A stretch of DNA of 64,000 nt. Origin: Brachycybe producta (lineage: Eukaryota; Arthropoda; Diplopoda; Playtdesmida; Andrognathidae). The translations under genes and the position numbers were made by a program. The stretch is from positions 801,501 through 865,500 of the forward strand of contig JAUPFP010000019.1 in the NCBI GenBank assembly GCA_036925085.1, in the 5' to 3' direction. Below are positions 22,010-34,167 of the stretch, piece by piece. Position 1 is the stretch's first letter, and each line of letters opens with the position of its first letter. Under the pieces are notes generated by a model, which saw nothing but the letters and a program-made list of their open reading frames with translations, had not been told where the DNA came from and ran no database searches.

Positions 22010-22767
22010 GAGGCTCTATCTACATCAAAAAAATTACTTCAAAAAATCTCCACAAAAAGCGCTAGCATCGTTTTTTCTATTGAGCCCAGATACCCAATGT
22101 TAAAGAAAAAAAAAATGTTAATTTTTAAAATACACAGTCGCGCAGCAATATGTTTATTTTTCATATTTAAAGTTGTCCAATATTAAGTTTTCAAAGTGCA
22201 ATGCGCACGTTAAGTATATGCTGACCGACTGATAGAATAACAAAAAATTCGAAAGTGTTTTTCTATTTTTAAAAAATATTTCAAAATTGCAATTAAAATG
22301 TTGGTAAAAAAAATACGTAACAAATAATTTTAAAAAACCAGATAAAAAAATCAGCACGTGCGCCAATGTGTTGGCTTCACTGTGTCTAATTATGATTTTT
22401 TAAAATTATTTTAACATTTTTTACCAACATTTTAATGGATGTTTTTTTTTGCTTACGAGGGCGTACTCAATGGAGTTTAACATAAGAGTTAGAAATTCGC
22501 AATATTGAAATAGTTTTTAAAAATAGAACCACACTTACCATTTTTTGTCATTCTATCACTCGATCAGCATATATCTAAGGTGCACATTGCACTCTGAAAA
22601 CTTAATATTGGTCAACTTTAAATATGAAAAATAAACGTATTGCCGCGACTGCGTATTTTAAAATTAACATTTTTTTCTTTAAAATTGGGTCTATGAAGCA
22701 CAATAGAAAAACGATGCTAGTGCTCTTTGCGGAGATTTGTCAAAGTAATTTTGTGGTGTATAGCCTC
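22010..22767. mobile_element. TTAA-type foldback element, copy K3
   Basis: Exactly flanked by TTAA on both sides (22006-22009 and 22768-22771). It runs from GAGGCTCTATCTACATCA to GTGGTGTATAGCCTC, 758 bp, palindromic over most of its length. Confidence 0.85.
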
Positions 22768-22771
22768 TTAA

Positions 22772-24029
22772 GAGCTTGACAAAACAAAAACAAAGCAAAA
22801 ACTCAAGTATTTCAAGACAAGTTTGGCGACAATTCTAAAACACTTCTGCGACTTTCGTGTTTTGTTTTTGTCGTCCACTCTTTTTGTGGCGACTCCACGA
22901 CTGTCATTTTATGCTTGTACACTAGTCAATGACAGTAATCATAAACAAGAATTATTGTCATAAATTCATAATCAAATTCTGTAATTTCCTTTTGAGACTT
23001 TTAGAAGGTTATGAGCTAGATATGATTTTACTCTCATGTGAGAGTCTTAATTTTTCTTTCTGTAAATGAGGCACCAGGATTTGAATTTTGAGTGCAATGA
23101 ATGTCATTACTATAGGGTTCGGATTTTTATGCAATATCAAATCAAGCATATGTTTCTCAATTTGTGGCCCATGAGTCAATTGTGAAGTAACAATACCTGT
23201 TTAAATCCACCAACAATTATGTTTTTTTTTCAAACAAAAACACGGGTTAAGAGACTAAAACTAGTTAACAACTGATAGTAACCAGACATATAGCTTCTAA
23301 ACCAGCTGTTTTGATTACAAAAAAAGCATGATTGCAGTAGCTTAAGTAATGATGATTTCCTTCACAATTGGTACATAGGCCAAAAATTGATAAAACATTT
23401 TGGATTGATATTGCATAAAAATCCGAGCCCCTAGCCATTACACTCAAATATGATTTTGTTGTTTAAAAAAAAGTTCCATAATTTCTAAACCCTGTTAGTG
23501 ATTGTTATTCCTCATTCACACCAAGCTGACAAAACAAAAAAAGAAAACAGAAACTCAAGTGTTTCAAGACAAATTTGCGACAGTCTTATAACATTTCAGA
23601 GACTTTTTTTTGTGTTGTTGTTTTTTGTCTGCAATTTCACAAATTATATATTTCATGTAACTCCGCAAGTCGGTAAACATCAAAGGGTTAGGTTAGGTAA
23701 AGGTTAGTTAGTGTTTTTGTCTTCGGAACTATGCCACATTTTGTCAACTCTTGTCTGTGCCGTTTTGGACATTTAGTATTAAAACAACAACATAACAGTT
23801 GTTTAGTGTACATAGGACAACTACAGAAACAAAAACAAAACCCAAATTTGTTTGTGTTGGTTGTGTCACAAATTTCTTGTGGTTTTGTCTTGAGTAAACA
23901 TGCTGACAGTTGTTTCAGGTTTGTTTTAGTCTTCAAAATCTGTTTTTTGATGTGCCTCGATCTCAATAACAGCACCATTTCCAAAACACATGCAACATTT
24001 ATGAGTCAATTTACTCATAATGCACCTTA
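22772..24029. repeat. Repeats with AAGCTGACAAAACA motif
   Basis: Two related blocks (about 22778-22920 and 23515-23640) share TGACAAAACAAAAA, AACTCAAGTRTTTCAAGACA and GCGACA. A third is at 33905-34075. Read in the other direction the 23700-23990 segment is a partial complement, suggesting an imperfect foldback. TTAGGTTAGG at about 23687-23697 is a short telomere-like motif. No gene. Confidence 0.5.
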
Positions 24030-24407
24030 ACTAGGAATGAGCCATTCGAATCCCGCGAATCTTGAAAAATACTCGAGATTCAAAAACTCGAATCTTCGCC
24101 GCTTTTTTCGTTTTTCGAATATTTCGAATCCTAACTTAAAAAAAAAACCGTTAAAATTTTTTTACTTTGGTAAAATTAGTTTTAACTCCATTGACATCCA
24201 ATAGAAGCGTTGACTAACAAGAAAAACCGGCGATTGTTGCAATTTCGGTGGTACCCGGATCACCAATATCATCACCTTGTAGCGACCCTGAGTTGCCACA
24301 CTTGCTTTTTATTATTAAATAATTTAATATTTCATTTATTTGTTTCTTCTTAATGAATAATATAGGATTCTTATATGAGAGATTCGAGATTCCAGAGATA
24401 CGAGACC
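24030..24407 (+). repeat. hAT-like MITE lacking its right end
   Basis: Starts TAGGAATGAGCCATTCGAAT, follows the family to GAGATTCCAGAGATACGAGA, then passes directly into the CCTAA array. Confidence 0.7.
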
Positions 24408-25085
24408 AAACCGAACCTAATCTAACCAAACCAAACCTAACCTAATGAAACCAAACCAAACCTAACCTAATGAAACCAAACCAAACCTAACCTAACTTAA
24501 CCGAACCGAACCTAATGAAACCTAACCCAACCTAATGAAACCTAACCCAACCTAATGAAACCAAACCTAACCTAATGAAACCAAACCGAACTTTACCGAA
24601 CCAAACCTTACCTAATGAAACAAACCTAACCTAACCGAACCTTATCGAACCAAACCGAACCAAACCTAACCGAACCTAACCTAACCGAACCAAACCTAAC
24701 CTAACCGAACCGCACCTAATGAAACCTAACCCAACCTAATGAAACCAAACCAAACCTAATGAAACAAACCTAACCTAACCAAACCTTATCGAACCGAATC
24801 AAACCTAACCGAACCTAACCTAACCGAACCTAATGAAACCTAACCCAACCTAATGAAACCAAACCTAACCTAATGAAACCAAACCTAACCGAACCAAACC
24901 AAACCTAACGAAACAAACCTAACCTAACCAAACCTTATCGAACTGAACCAAACCGAACCGAACCAAACCTAACCGAACCTAACCTAACCGAACCTTACCG
25001 AACCAAACCTAACCTAACCGAACCGAACCTAATGAAACCTAACCCAACCTAATGAAACCTAACCGAACCGAATTTAACCAAAACT
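24408..25085. repeat. Degenerate (AACCT)n array, telomere-like
   Basis: About 680 bp keep a strict 5-bp register made of AACCT with variants AACCA, AACCG and AATGA. The complement of AACCT is the arthropod telomere unit TTAGG. Many units differ, and higher-order patterns such as AACCTAACCTAATGA recur, so it is an old interstitial array and not a chromosome end. Confidence 0.8.
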
Positions 25086-25768
25086 AAACGTATTTATAAA
25101 GAAGGACTATATTTTTTGGTAGCTGTAATGACCGTTGGTAGCTGTAGTGACCCAGTCCCGTTTTTCCCTAGAAATCGTTTGCTTCTCCTACATTAACCAT
25201 AGCCTACAACACAACAAACACCTCCAAAGAGTCCAAATATAACGAATGTCCCGACATAATGTAACACCTTTTTTCGTTTAGCGTATATACTGTATATGTT
25301 ACTTGCGATGACAGGTTCATGTCAAAATTCAAACACGTGTTTCACAAGACACTTGGGCGAAACTAGCCGATTATCAGCTTCGGTTTCAAAACAATACTTA
25401 ATTCATGGTTGCACTTCCGGTTCCTCTTGCATGATCCAAGAGGGTCACGGATGGTTTCTCGGCATCCCTTTGTAGGCCTATCTTTCTATACCTGACTCAA
25501 ATTCTGACTGTCCTCTCTCTCTCTCTCTCCTGTTTTAGATTTAAATATTGTTGCCCTGTCTGAATGAACCCTTTCATGCAGAAAATCCGCCAGCAAATTG
25601 AAGGTCCACACATAAATTTCAAAGTAATTCAAGCAGTGATACAATGGTGAAGTTTACAGAAAGGAAGGAAAATGAAATACATAACGACCACAACTAAATG
25701 AGATCCAACATAAATTTAAAAAGAAAAAAGTTTAATTGGGAATGCATTGTCAGGGTAGCATTGACTAA
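25086..25768. other. Intronic sequence, nothing recognised
   Basis: Contains a short (CT)n run at about 25513-25528. No gene or repeat terminus. Confidence 0.5.
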
Positions 25769-26080
25769 TACTTAGTACACACCTGATAATTTAAATGCAT
25801 TTAAATAATAAACGTGTTTTACAGAGCCGCGTGAAGGGCAAACAAACAATATGTCGAATTCAATTTATTCAGTTAATAATCTGAAAATATTGAGTTAATT
25901 AACTTAAATGTAATTATATAAACTATTGAAAAAATATTGATTTACATTGTAGTATTTCAATTCAAAATATTAATAATAAAGTCAATTTTTATTTGGTTCA
26001 TGTCCTTAACTGGATTCCGTATAATTCACCTAAACCACATTTAATTTGAATTCATTTAACTCATGTGTGTGTACAAGGTA
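25769..26080. mobile_element. TAA-flanked MITE (PIF/Harbinger-like), copy 1
   Basis: Ends TACTTAGTACACACC and GTGTGTACAAGGTA, 312 bp, flanked by TAA on both sides (25766-25768 and 26081-26083). Interior includes GATAATTTAAATGCATTTAA and TCCTTAACTGGATTCCGTAT. Other copies lie at 38708-38995 and 55678-55988. A 3-bp TAA/TTA duplication is typical of PIF/Harbinger. Confidence 0.8.
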
Positions 26081-26330
26081 TAACACTTCCTTAATGCATC
26101 ACTGATTAAAGGCGTTTAGTGTCATTGTTTAAAATAGGGGAGAGACTGCCTGCAGGATACTCGTGGAGGAGATTGCTATAGACTATGGTAGCAGCATGCA
26201 CTAGAGGATGCGGCAGCGACTGCAGATTACTCTGGGCTGCTCAGATTTCTACCACTATACTGTACTTTATATAGATATACAGTATATTATATAGCCACTT
26301 TATAGGCGAGCGCCATGGACGTCAACGAGC

Positions 26331-27046
26331 TAATGATGGGCGATATCGAAAAAAAAAATTTTATCCAAAAGAAAAACTAACCTATCAATAGTTCGATACA
26401 TCAGGCACGTGTGTATCGATATAATAAAAAAATGTCGATATTTCTTTTAAAAAACTATTTTCTTTCGTATGCAATGAAAGTATGCAAGATGCATGAAACT
26501 TTGAGGTGGCTCTTTATTGTCAAAAATCAGTTAATAATAATTAAAATAAATACTGTTTAAATCGAAATTGTTGCTCAATTTTCGTCGATAAAAGTGAAAT
26601 TTATTGATAAATATTATTCCATTTGTAAGTTTATCGATCAGAGTTATCGAATAATAGATCTAAGCCTCGTTTTCACGGCGATAGTTCTATCGTAAGAGTA
26701 ACTGTCATGATAGCAACTGTCTACACGTCTTGAAGTAACGTGATAGTTCTGCCACGACAGTGTGACGTCTACTTCATAGATATCATTGAGTCAACAACAG
26801 TGTTGCCTCTCTCTCCCTCCAGAAGCCAAATTTCCCTACAAAGTGGATATTTCCCTACAAGCGGTCACACAACAACAATTACTATCGCGAGAGTACTATC
26901 AACTATCTAGTCAAACGAGATAATGTGATAGTGCAATCGCGACAGTGCGATAGTGACTATCATTTGGTTTTCACGATAATAGTTGCTCTCATGACAGCAA
27001 CTATCATCGTGAAAACGGGGCTTTAGCGTTATATCGCCCATCACTA
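26331..27046. mobile_element. hAT-like element interrupted by a second MITE
   Basis: Ends TAATGATGGGCGATATCG and ATATCGCCCATCACTA, flanked by CAACGAGC/CAGCGAGC (26323-26330 and 27047-27054, 7 of 8). The same termini bound 10622-11234. It is split by the element at 26663-27022. Confidence 0.8.
26663..27022. mobile_element. Nested palindromic MITE, TTTTCAC family
   Basis: Inverted ends AGCCTCGTTTTCACGGCGAT and ATCATCGTGAAAACGGGGCT, 360 bp. It is flanked by CTA and TTA. Interior is rich in CTATCGCGACAGT-type palindromes. A second copy is at 46049-46447. It inserted after the host hAT-like element, giving a clear order of events. Confidence 0.8.
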
Positions 27047-27054
27047 CAGCGAGC

Positions 27055-27729
27055 GGTATAAGGGGCCGATGATATATGGGCGCCGACATAGTTATAACTA
27101 CTATCGTTTGCAAAAAAAAATGTTTTTAAAAATATTTCTAACGACTTATAAAAATATAAAAGGTAGGTCTACGTCACTCATGATTAACAAAATAAAATAA
27201 ACTTTACCTTCATACGCGCTAACTTGTTTGCAATTCAAATAAAACGTTCAAAACAGGCAAAAAAGCGCGATCCACATTCACGACTAGCACATTTGTTCTG
27301 TTGGATCGTTATCTATTTTTTGCTAAGCGACCCAATCGAAAAAATAGATCTGCTAAAGAGCAACAGTTGTAGGGGCTACTGAGTCAGGCTTTTACTCCTC
27401 TTGTGTTCTGAGTAGTCCCTGCAACTGTGCTTCCCTGGCAGATCAATTTTTCCAACAGAAAAAGTTTGTTAGTCGTGTATATGGATCGGGCTTTTTTTGC
27501 CACTTGTGGACGTTTAATCAAAATTACAAGTTATGATGGTAGGTTTATCGTATTTTCTTAATCACGAGTGACATACCTTTTTTTATTTTATAAATCTTAA
27601 AGAGACTACTACCTCTAGAAATTTCTACTTAAAATTATGAAGAGACTTAAATTTTGATAGTAAAAATGATGTTTTATTTTTTTTTAAAGTACCTTCTTAA
27701 TTTAAAAAAAAACTTCAAAATGAATCCAT
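27055..27729. other. Intronic sequence with an inverted repeat
   Basis: CAAAAAAGCGCGATCCACATT near 27258 and GGATCGGGCTTTTTTTGCC near 27484 are partial complements, as are GCTAAAGAGCAACAGTTGTAG and CTGCAACTGTGCTTCCC. This is probably another decayed foldback element of about 400 bp (about 27150-27590). Confidence 0.45.
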
Positions 27730-28240
27730 ATTTGGTAGAAACTTGCAATTTCATATAGAAGCGCCACCAAACAACATGAATGAATTGGAACTAAAGCAAT
27801 AAAAAGTATACTCGAAAAATATCGATATATCGATATTTAAGCCTTTTGCACGTGTTGTCACCTCGCATTACTTTTAATTCACTATTCAAATACATGTATT
27901 TCCTATTCAATTCAAAGTACTATAGAGATTTAATATTGGAATTATCCCACCTGCCACGTGGCTCTCGAGTTGATGTGAAAGTTGCATTGAGTTTAATATG
28001 AATAGGGAATACATGTATTTGATTCAGGAATTATGGGAAATGTGGGGCGACAACATTTGCCACTAAATTGAGGAGGGGGGGAGAGGTTCTTTTTTTTTTA
28101 GAAATTTAAAATGACGTCGTTTGGTGACTAATAAAAGTCACTTCATTTTTAATTTTTTTATAATTTTATTGACTTATTTTTAATTTTAAAAATCATTTTA
28201 GCAATCGATACTGGTATTTAACTATGTCAGCGCCCCCTAT
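27730..28240. repeat. GTTGTCACCTC-type repeat, second block
   Basis: Shares AGCGCCACCAAACAACATGA, TGTTGTCACCTCGCATTACT and CACGTGGCTCTCGAGTTGAT with 8050-9265 and 55145-55677. Confidence 0.55.
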
Positions 28241-29147
28241 ATCGCCTCATTGACATCCGTGGAGTTATTTCAAGGTTCTGAAGAGCTAAATTGGATTTCC
28301 AAAATATCCTATGTACTCTATGGGGGCCAAATTGCCCGAAGTTGAAATAACTTTTCCAAAACGTACCCATTCCCACCTACAAAATATATATATTAATATC
28401 ACCTCATTTGATGACACAATTTTGTTTTTAAAACAATAATTGCTCTTTATTTAATTTTTCGCTGTATATGAGTTTTCACTCGACCTCAATGTTCCCTTTT
28501 CCATAACATTCTTAATTTCTTTATAATAATCGTTAATTATACACAAGAGTGATAAAAAGTAATACAAGTAAGCTGAATGAATACAATAAACTACATATTC
28601 CCTATCAGTTTGCCAAGTTTGCTGACAAAATGTCAACCGTCGTGCGGCCAGCCCGGTGATCATACATTTCACACATAATATTAAAAAAGATTAATTAAGT
28701 AAATTCCATTTACATAATTGAGTTTTCAAAACCCTAAAAAGTTTTGAAGCTTTATACAACATGTAAATAATAAAATTTTAAAATTAACCTGAAACTACAC
28801 CCTAATACCTAGTATATACTGACATGTACACCTGATAATTTAAATGCATTCATCCGGGCCTGGAGATCAAAGTCAAAATCATACACAAGTCAACATTAAT
28901 GTAATAATCTCAACCCTACGCTAACCATTTTACCTTCCTTAATCTTCCCATCCTATTTTAAATAACTTGTTACATTAACGTGGTCCACACAATAGCGGAA
29001 GGTTTATTTCTAAACACAACAAGTGGTTAATAAAAGGCGCTTAAAAACCCACATTGCTACAATGAAATTTATTGACTCCCAATAGAATGAATGACACAGC
29101 AGGTGATACCAATTTTACTGATCCCATAATAAAACATCTGTTCAAAA

Positions 29148-29197
<50 letters not shown>

Positions 29198-29542
29198 GTT
29201 TATGAAGATCGTGAATCGAATAAAAGAGAAAAAAAAAAATAAGACAAAAATTTCAATTCAGAAATAATCTATTAACAAAAGGGGTGAAGAGGGAGTTCAA
29301 TAACAAAAATAAAGTGTTAATAATAAAAAGGCCTATATATCATTTACTCCTTCAAAATCCGTATATTCTCTTTATTTTATAGTTCTATTTTTAGAATTTT
29401 CAAATACATATATTTTTACTTTAAGCGGGCTCCATAGAAAAAAATACTTGTGTAAATGCAAAGTAGATGGCGCTATTCTCCATAGGTTGGCAAAGTACAC
29501 TCGCTGCCAATTAGTTGAAATAGAATGCAGCCTTTTCTTTAT
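28241..29542. other. Intronic sequence with (ATT)n
   Basis: A pure (ATT)n microsatellite spans about 29149-29197. A 45-bp piece of the TAA-flanked MITE (ACACCTGATAATTTAAATGC) lies at about 28828-28850. Otherwise nothing recognised. Confidence 0.55.
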
Positions 29543-29745
29543 ACAGAGGCAATTAGAAAACGGGATGAATAGAAGTTGTCTCCGCCCTTTTTATGACGAA
29601 CGCAACTTCTAATTGGTTGTTTATGTAGTCTGACGTCACATGCTCCGCCCTTTTCAACGTCGAACCACACAACAAACCAATTAGAAGTTGCCGTTCGTCA
29701 TAAAAAGGGCGGAGCCAACTTGTGTTCTTCCCGATTTCTAAATGC
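29543..29745. repeat. Foldback MITE, CRE subfamily
   Basis: Starts AGAGGCAATTAGAAAACGGG and ends CCCGATTTCTAAATGCC. TGACGTCA is at 29631-29638, between CCAAT and GC-box arms. The terminal ACAGGCA is damaged on the left. Confidence 0.8.
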
Positions 29746-30436
29746 CATAAAAACCTATTAACAGCACGTGACAAACACCCGAGAACATAATATAAGTGAT
29801 AAGAGAACGTGTAGAATTAGCGATGACGCAATTAAAAGTTAGCCACGTGAAAAAAAAGAAGAAAGGTGAGTCAAGAGTTGAAGAAGTGTCAGTACATTTC
29901 TATGAAAGAGGGCTAGTGGCGCCATCTAACGCTACAGAGACAAAATAAATGATCTACTTGCATTCTTAAATAGTGAAAAATATAAATAAACCTGTCACCA
30001 ATTTTTTTGCACGGCGAGACTCTGCTCAGCCTTTCAAACATTTGAGCTGTAGACTGAAGACAGTGGCAAGCTTTAACTTAAGGTGGCTCTATATACGTCG
30101 CATATGTCCTTTACAGGACTCCGTAGAAATCACTTGTGGTAAAAGACTTGTAATTTTGAAAAAAAAAAAAACGGGGTCATGTTTCTAAAAAAAAATTTTT
30201 TTTTTTTACAAGTTGTGACTTGTAGTTTTCAAGTTACCCCCGCCCCTTAGCAAAACTTTACAAGTACAGCCTAGGCCCTGTTTCTCAAAAAATACAAGTC
30301 TTGTAATACAATTAAATTCTACGGTGCCCTGTAAACGACCTTTCAACTCATAAACGCACCAAATACTTTATATCAACAACAAAACGTATAGTAATTCAAT
30401 CTCCACAGCAGTTGACCACACAAGCATGATACTCAA
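29746..30436. other. Intronic sequence, nothing recognised
   Basis: Contains GTCCTTTACAGGACTCCGTAG (about 30107-30127), similar to the GGGCTCCGTA element end, and a partly palindromic ACTTGTAATTTT/AAAATTACAAGT region. No gene. Confidence 0.45.
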
Positions 30437-30439
30437 TTA

Positions 30440-30849
30440 TGGCGCATTCACACTAGGCTGGTTTACTGCCTGCTGGTTGCTGCTGGCTGGTTGTAGCCCT
30501 CTAGCAGCATAGTGTGAACTGCTACTAGCAGCTGCTTTCTCCTGCAGGCTAGTGATTTTAACAGTGGCTGGTGAAGTTGAACATGTCCAACTTAGCAGCT
30601 ACCAGCTGGTCATGTGACTCCCTTCCTGCTGCTGCCTGTGTGCTACCAGCCAGTGTCACTGGTAGTGGCACTAGTGGGTAGTTGAAACTCCACTACTTGG
30701 GTTGGTTGTTGTTAGTTTGTGTTTTTGCAAGACGGTGATTGGATGACTTGCACTGCTAATACTAGCAGTGACTGGACAAGTGTGAACCCAAAGCAGCTGC
30801 TGCCAATAACAACCAGCGGCTTGTAAACCAGCCTAGTGTGAATGCGTCT
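30440..30849. mobile_element. TTA-flanked MITE, GCATTCACAC ends
   Basis: Ends TGGCGCATTCACACTAGGCT and AGCCTAGTGTGAATGCGTCT, 410 bp, flanked by TTA on both sides (30437-30439 and 30850-30852). The interior is dense in CAGCAGC/GCTGCTGG, so it forms further internal hairpins. Single copy in the window. PIF/Harbinger-like by duplication. Confidence 0.8.
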
Positions 30850-30852
30850 TTA

Positions 30853-31536
30853 CTGTTTCGACCAGAACTCAATGCCTTAGATATTTCGAAGTGAAAACCA
30901 ATATCTAAAATCTTGCTATCTGCTGCACATACTTTCTTAATAAAATAATCTCATTAAAAAGCCACTCATTCAAATAACCGAACCAATAATCACGAGGTGA
31001 TAAATTATACACAGGGTTGTTTCGTAAATTTGCCTGTTTCAAGCTAACAAAATGGTTTCCGTTTCTTTTTCTTCGACGATAGCGTCGGTCAATTTGAATT
31101 TGGCCAACAGAAACACAGCATTTTTTTATTTTTGCAGCATATAAAACCCACTCTTAAGAATCAAAACAAAATAACAAAATACTAAAGCTGCTTTTTGCTT
31201 GCAATGTTGCCAGATGTATATTTCAACTTCATTTTTTTTTTACATTATGGAGGGCTGCGCCCCCAACCACCCACCAGACCCCCTGCAACAAGCTTAATTT
31301 AACGTAACACCGCCTAGTTACTGATATATTATTCATTAACTATTAGTATTTTATTAACCCTGGTATTCAGAGCCTTTTTTTTTACTAATGTTTACAGCTA
31401 CTTTCATAGGAGACAAATACTGCCTTCCTATTGGGCAAATTCAAATTGACCAAAGCTATCCCCAACGACCGCCCCCCCAGAAAGTCAAGCTGTCGATTAA
31501 TTAGCTACTGCTTCAGCAAAACCATTGATAATCATC
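30853..31536. other. Intronic sequence, nothing recognised
   Basis: A segment near 31285-31340 (TTAATTTAACGTAACACCGC) matches, inverted, pieces at 20500 and 37075. No gene. Confidence 0.45.
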
Positions 31537-31748
31537 AATTTGTCACATGCTCCGCCCTTTTCAATTTCTAATTGGTTTGTTACTTGGATGATGTCACATG
31601 CTCCGCCCGTTTCAATTTCTAATTGGTTTGTTACTGGCTCTGATGTCACATGCTCCGCCCTTTACAATTTCTAATTGGTTTGTTACTTGGTCTGACGTCA
31701 TAAAAGTTCCGAGCAAAGGAAATTCTACTGCTGGGCACAAATGCCTGT
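31537..31748. repeat. Foldback MITE with core triplicated in tandem
   Basis: The 51-52-bp unit TCACATGCTCCGCCC...CAATTTCTAATTGGTTTGTT occurs three times (from 31543, 31594 and 31646). It ends TGGGCACAAATGCCTGT. The left arm is missing. Confidence 0.75.
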
Positions 31749-32549
31749 ACAACTCAATTGATCCTCAGGCACACTACTAATCCTACATTATCCGCTAAAC
31801 AGCAACCTAAAAATCAGAAAACAGCATTATGCTTATGCGAAATTCATGAAGAACCCCTTACCCATCACCGCCTTCCAAACAAAAACCTCCTCATAATTTC
31901 TCTCACTTTCTGTCTATCTACACTTTTATTGTTTTCCATGCTAAACCTCCCCCTCCCCCTCTGAAAAACACCTCTTTAAGAAAGAAAGAAAAAAAGCATT
32001 GTTCTCCAAAACGACCTGACATTATTATCAGTATTAATCAGTTCTTCAGACTGTTCTCAATCGGAAGCCACCGAGCAAACCAATATGAGCAAAAAGGCAT
32101 TTATTTATCATTATTATTATTGGCCGTGGAACATAATTTCAATGCACTGTTTCTCCCATCAATTTTAGTTGCAATGTCACTACCAATGATTTAAGAGCCA
32201 CCCATACACAGTGAGAAAACACACAATGGGGAAGACGATTTCTAATAATGACGTCATCACAGTGTAACGTCAGTCCAAATTCCCGCCAAATACAATCCTA
32301 ACAGAACAGTGTTGTCATTGCAACACTTGCTTCGTATTCATTTTGTAAAAAAAAAAATATTAAAACAGAATGCACCCGGGGGAGGGGGGGGGTAGTTTAG
32401 TGAGCAACTCGCCATTTGCTTTGAATTGCTAAGCTTTGAAAATGCTTTGAAAAAGCATGCTCTGGCGAAGGTAAACATCTGAAGCTCTGACGTCATTTTT
32501 GACGCTTCGCAGGCTGCTTTGCCGCTTAGTAAGAGAGTATAAACAAGCC
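31749..32549. other. Intronic sequence, nothing recognised
   Basis: Contains AGCTTTGAAAATGCTTTGAA-type motifs near 32420-32540 and a G run near 32376-32391. No gene. Confidence 0.45.
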
Positions 32550-32553
32550 TTAA

Positions 32554-33294
32554 GAGGCTACATCATAAAATTACTTTGAAAGATCTCCACAAAAAGCGCT
32601 AGCATCGTTTTTCTATTGAGTCCCTAGACCCCGGTGTTAAAAAAGAAACGTTAATTTTTAAAATACAGTCATGGCGGCAATACGTTTATTTTTTATATTT
32701 AGAGTTGTCCAAAATTATGTTTTCAAAGTGCAATCAATGTGCACCTTAAATATATGCTGATCGAGCGATATAATGACAAAAAATTGGTAAGTGCCGTTCC
32801 ATTTTTAAAAACTATTTCAAAATGGCGCATTTCTAACTACTATGTTAAACTCCATTGAGTACGCCCTCGTAAAGTAAAGCAAATAACATCCATTAAAATG
32901 CTCAGTAAAAATACGTAAAAATAATTTTAAAAAACCAGTAAAAAATCAACACCTGCGCCAATGTGATGGCTTCACTGTGCTTTAATTGTTTTTAATTATT
33001 TTTACGCATTTTTACGAGCATTTTAATGGATGTTATTTGCTTTACGAGGGCGTTTAACATATGAGTTAGAAATTCGCGATTTTGAAATAATTTTTAAAAA
33101 TATAACCGCACTTTCCAATTTTTTGTCATTCTATCAGTCGATCTGCGTATATTTAAGGTGCAGATTGCACTTTGAATATGAAAAATAAGCATAACTAAGG
33201 TTTCTTCTTTAACATCGGGCTTAAGGGCTCAATAGAAAAACGATGCTAGCGCTCTTTGTGGAGATCTTTCGAAGTAGTTTTGTGATGTAGCCGC
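32554..33294. mobile_element. TTAA-type foldback element, copy K4
   Basis: Flanked by TTAA on both sides (32550-32553 and 33295-33298). It runs GAGGCTACATCATAAAATTA to TTGTGATGTAGCCGC, 741 bp, with near-complete internal symmetry. Confidence 0.85.
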
Positions 33295-33371
33295 TTAAAC
33301 ATGCACATACATGTAGGCCTATATGCATTAACGTGAAAAGCTACAAAAAGCATTAAGCAATGCAAAAGCTT

Positions 33372-33496
33372 AGGCAGCTTCACACGAGGATACGTGTATG
33401 ACAGATACTGAATTTACGGCGATGCATGAATGCTTCCATTGGTGTACATGCAAATTCAGTATCTGTCATACACGTCTCCTCGTGTTAAAGCGGCCT
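33372..33496. repeat. Small palindromic MITE, 125 bp
   Basis: AGGCAGCTTCACACGAGGAT pairs with the right end GAGGAGACGTG-type complement (CTCCTCGTGTTAAAGCGGCCT). Inner arms TGTATGACAGATACTGAATTT and its complement are exact over 19 bp. A duplication is not clear. Confidence 0.65.
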
Positions 33497-34167
33497 TAGC
33501 TTTAATTAAACCCACAGACAGCAAATAAGTAGTTTTAACCTTAATAATTCATTTACATTAATGAAGGAAATTCTGTTGTCTCCTAAATACAATAGCAATT
33601 CTTTGTTTATGTCAAACGTGTCACGTGTCAAAACAAAGAAGTCTTGGGGAAGAAAAAAAAAACATATTCAAATGCAAAACAAAACTTAAAACAAGATTTA
33701 TTTTGAGATTTTTTTTTTCTTCTCTACGATTAATCAACCAATTTTTTTTAAAGAAATATCTTCTAGATGAAATCGATCGCGGAAACGCCCAATAACAAAT
33801 AAGATGGTATTTTTTGTCTCGATTAATGTCGCATGTAAAAACAGGCTCAAGCAGTGTGGCCACGCCCATAACCTACAACCAAGCACCCAAGTTAGAAGGC
33901 CGGGTCCACATCAAGCTGACAAAACACACAAACAAAACAGAAACTCAATGGTTTCGAAACAAATTGGCGACAATTCTAATACATTTTCTTGCTACTTAGT
34001 GTGTTTTGTTTTTGTTTTGTCTGCGATTTCACAAACAAGTCCATGTCCCAGAGCTCAAGTCCGTAAACATAAAAAGGGTTTTTTTTTTTTTTCGAGACTA
34101 TGCAACATTCTTTTAACACTCCAATTCAACTTGCAATACAACTTGTGTTCAACTAACTGGCGCGAGT
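33497..34167. repeat. AAGCTGACAAAACA-type repeat and flanks
   Basis: The segment 33905-34075 matches 23515-23640 (CAAGCTGACAAAACA, AACAGAAACTCAA, TTGGCGACAATTCTAATAC). Upstream is AT-rich sequence. A plus-strand frame at 33804-34304 runs through this repeat and has no domain. Confidence 0.5.
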
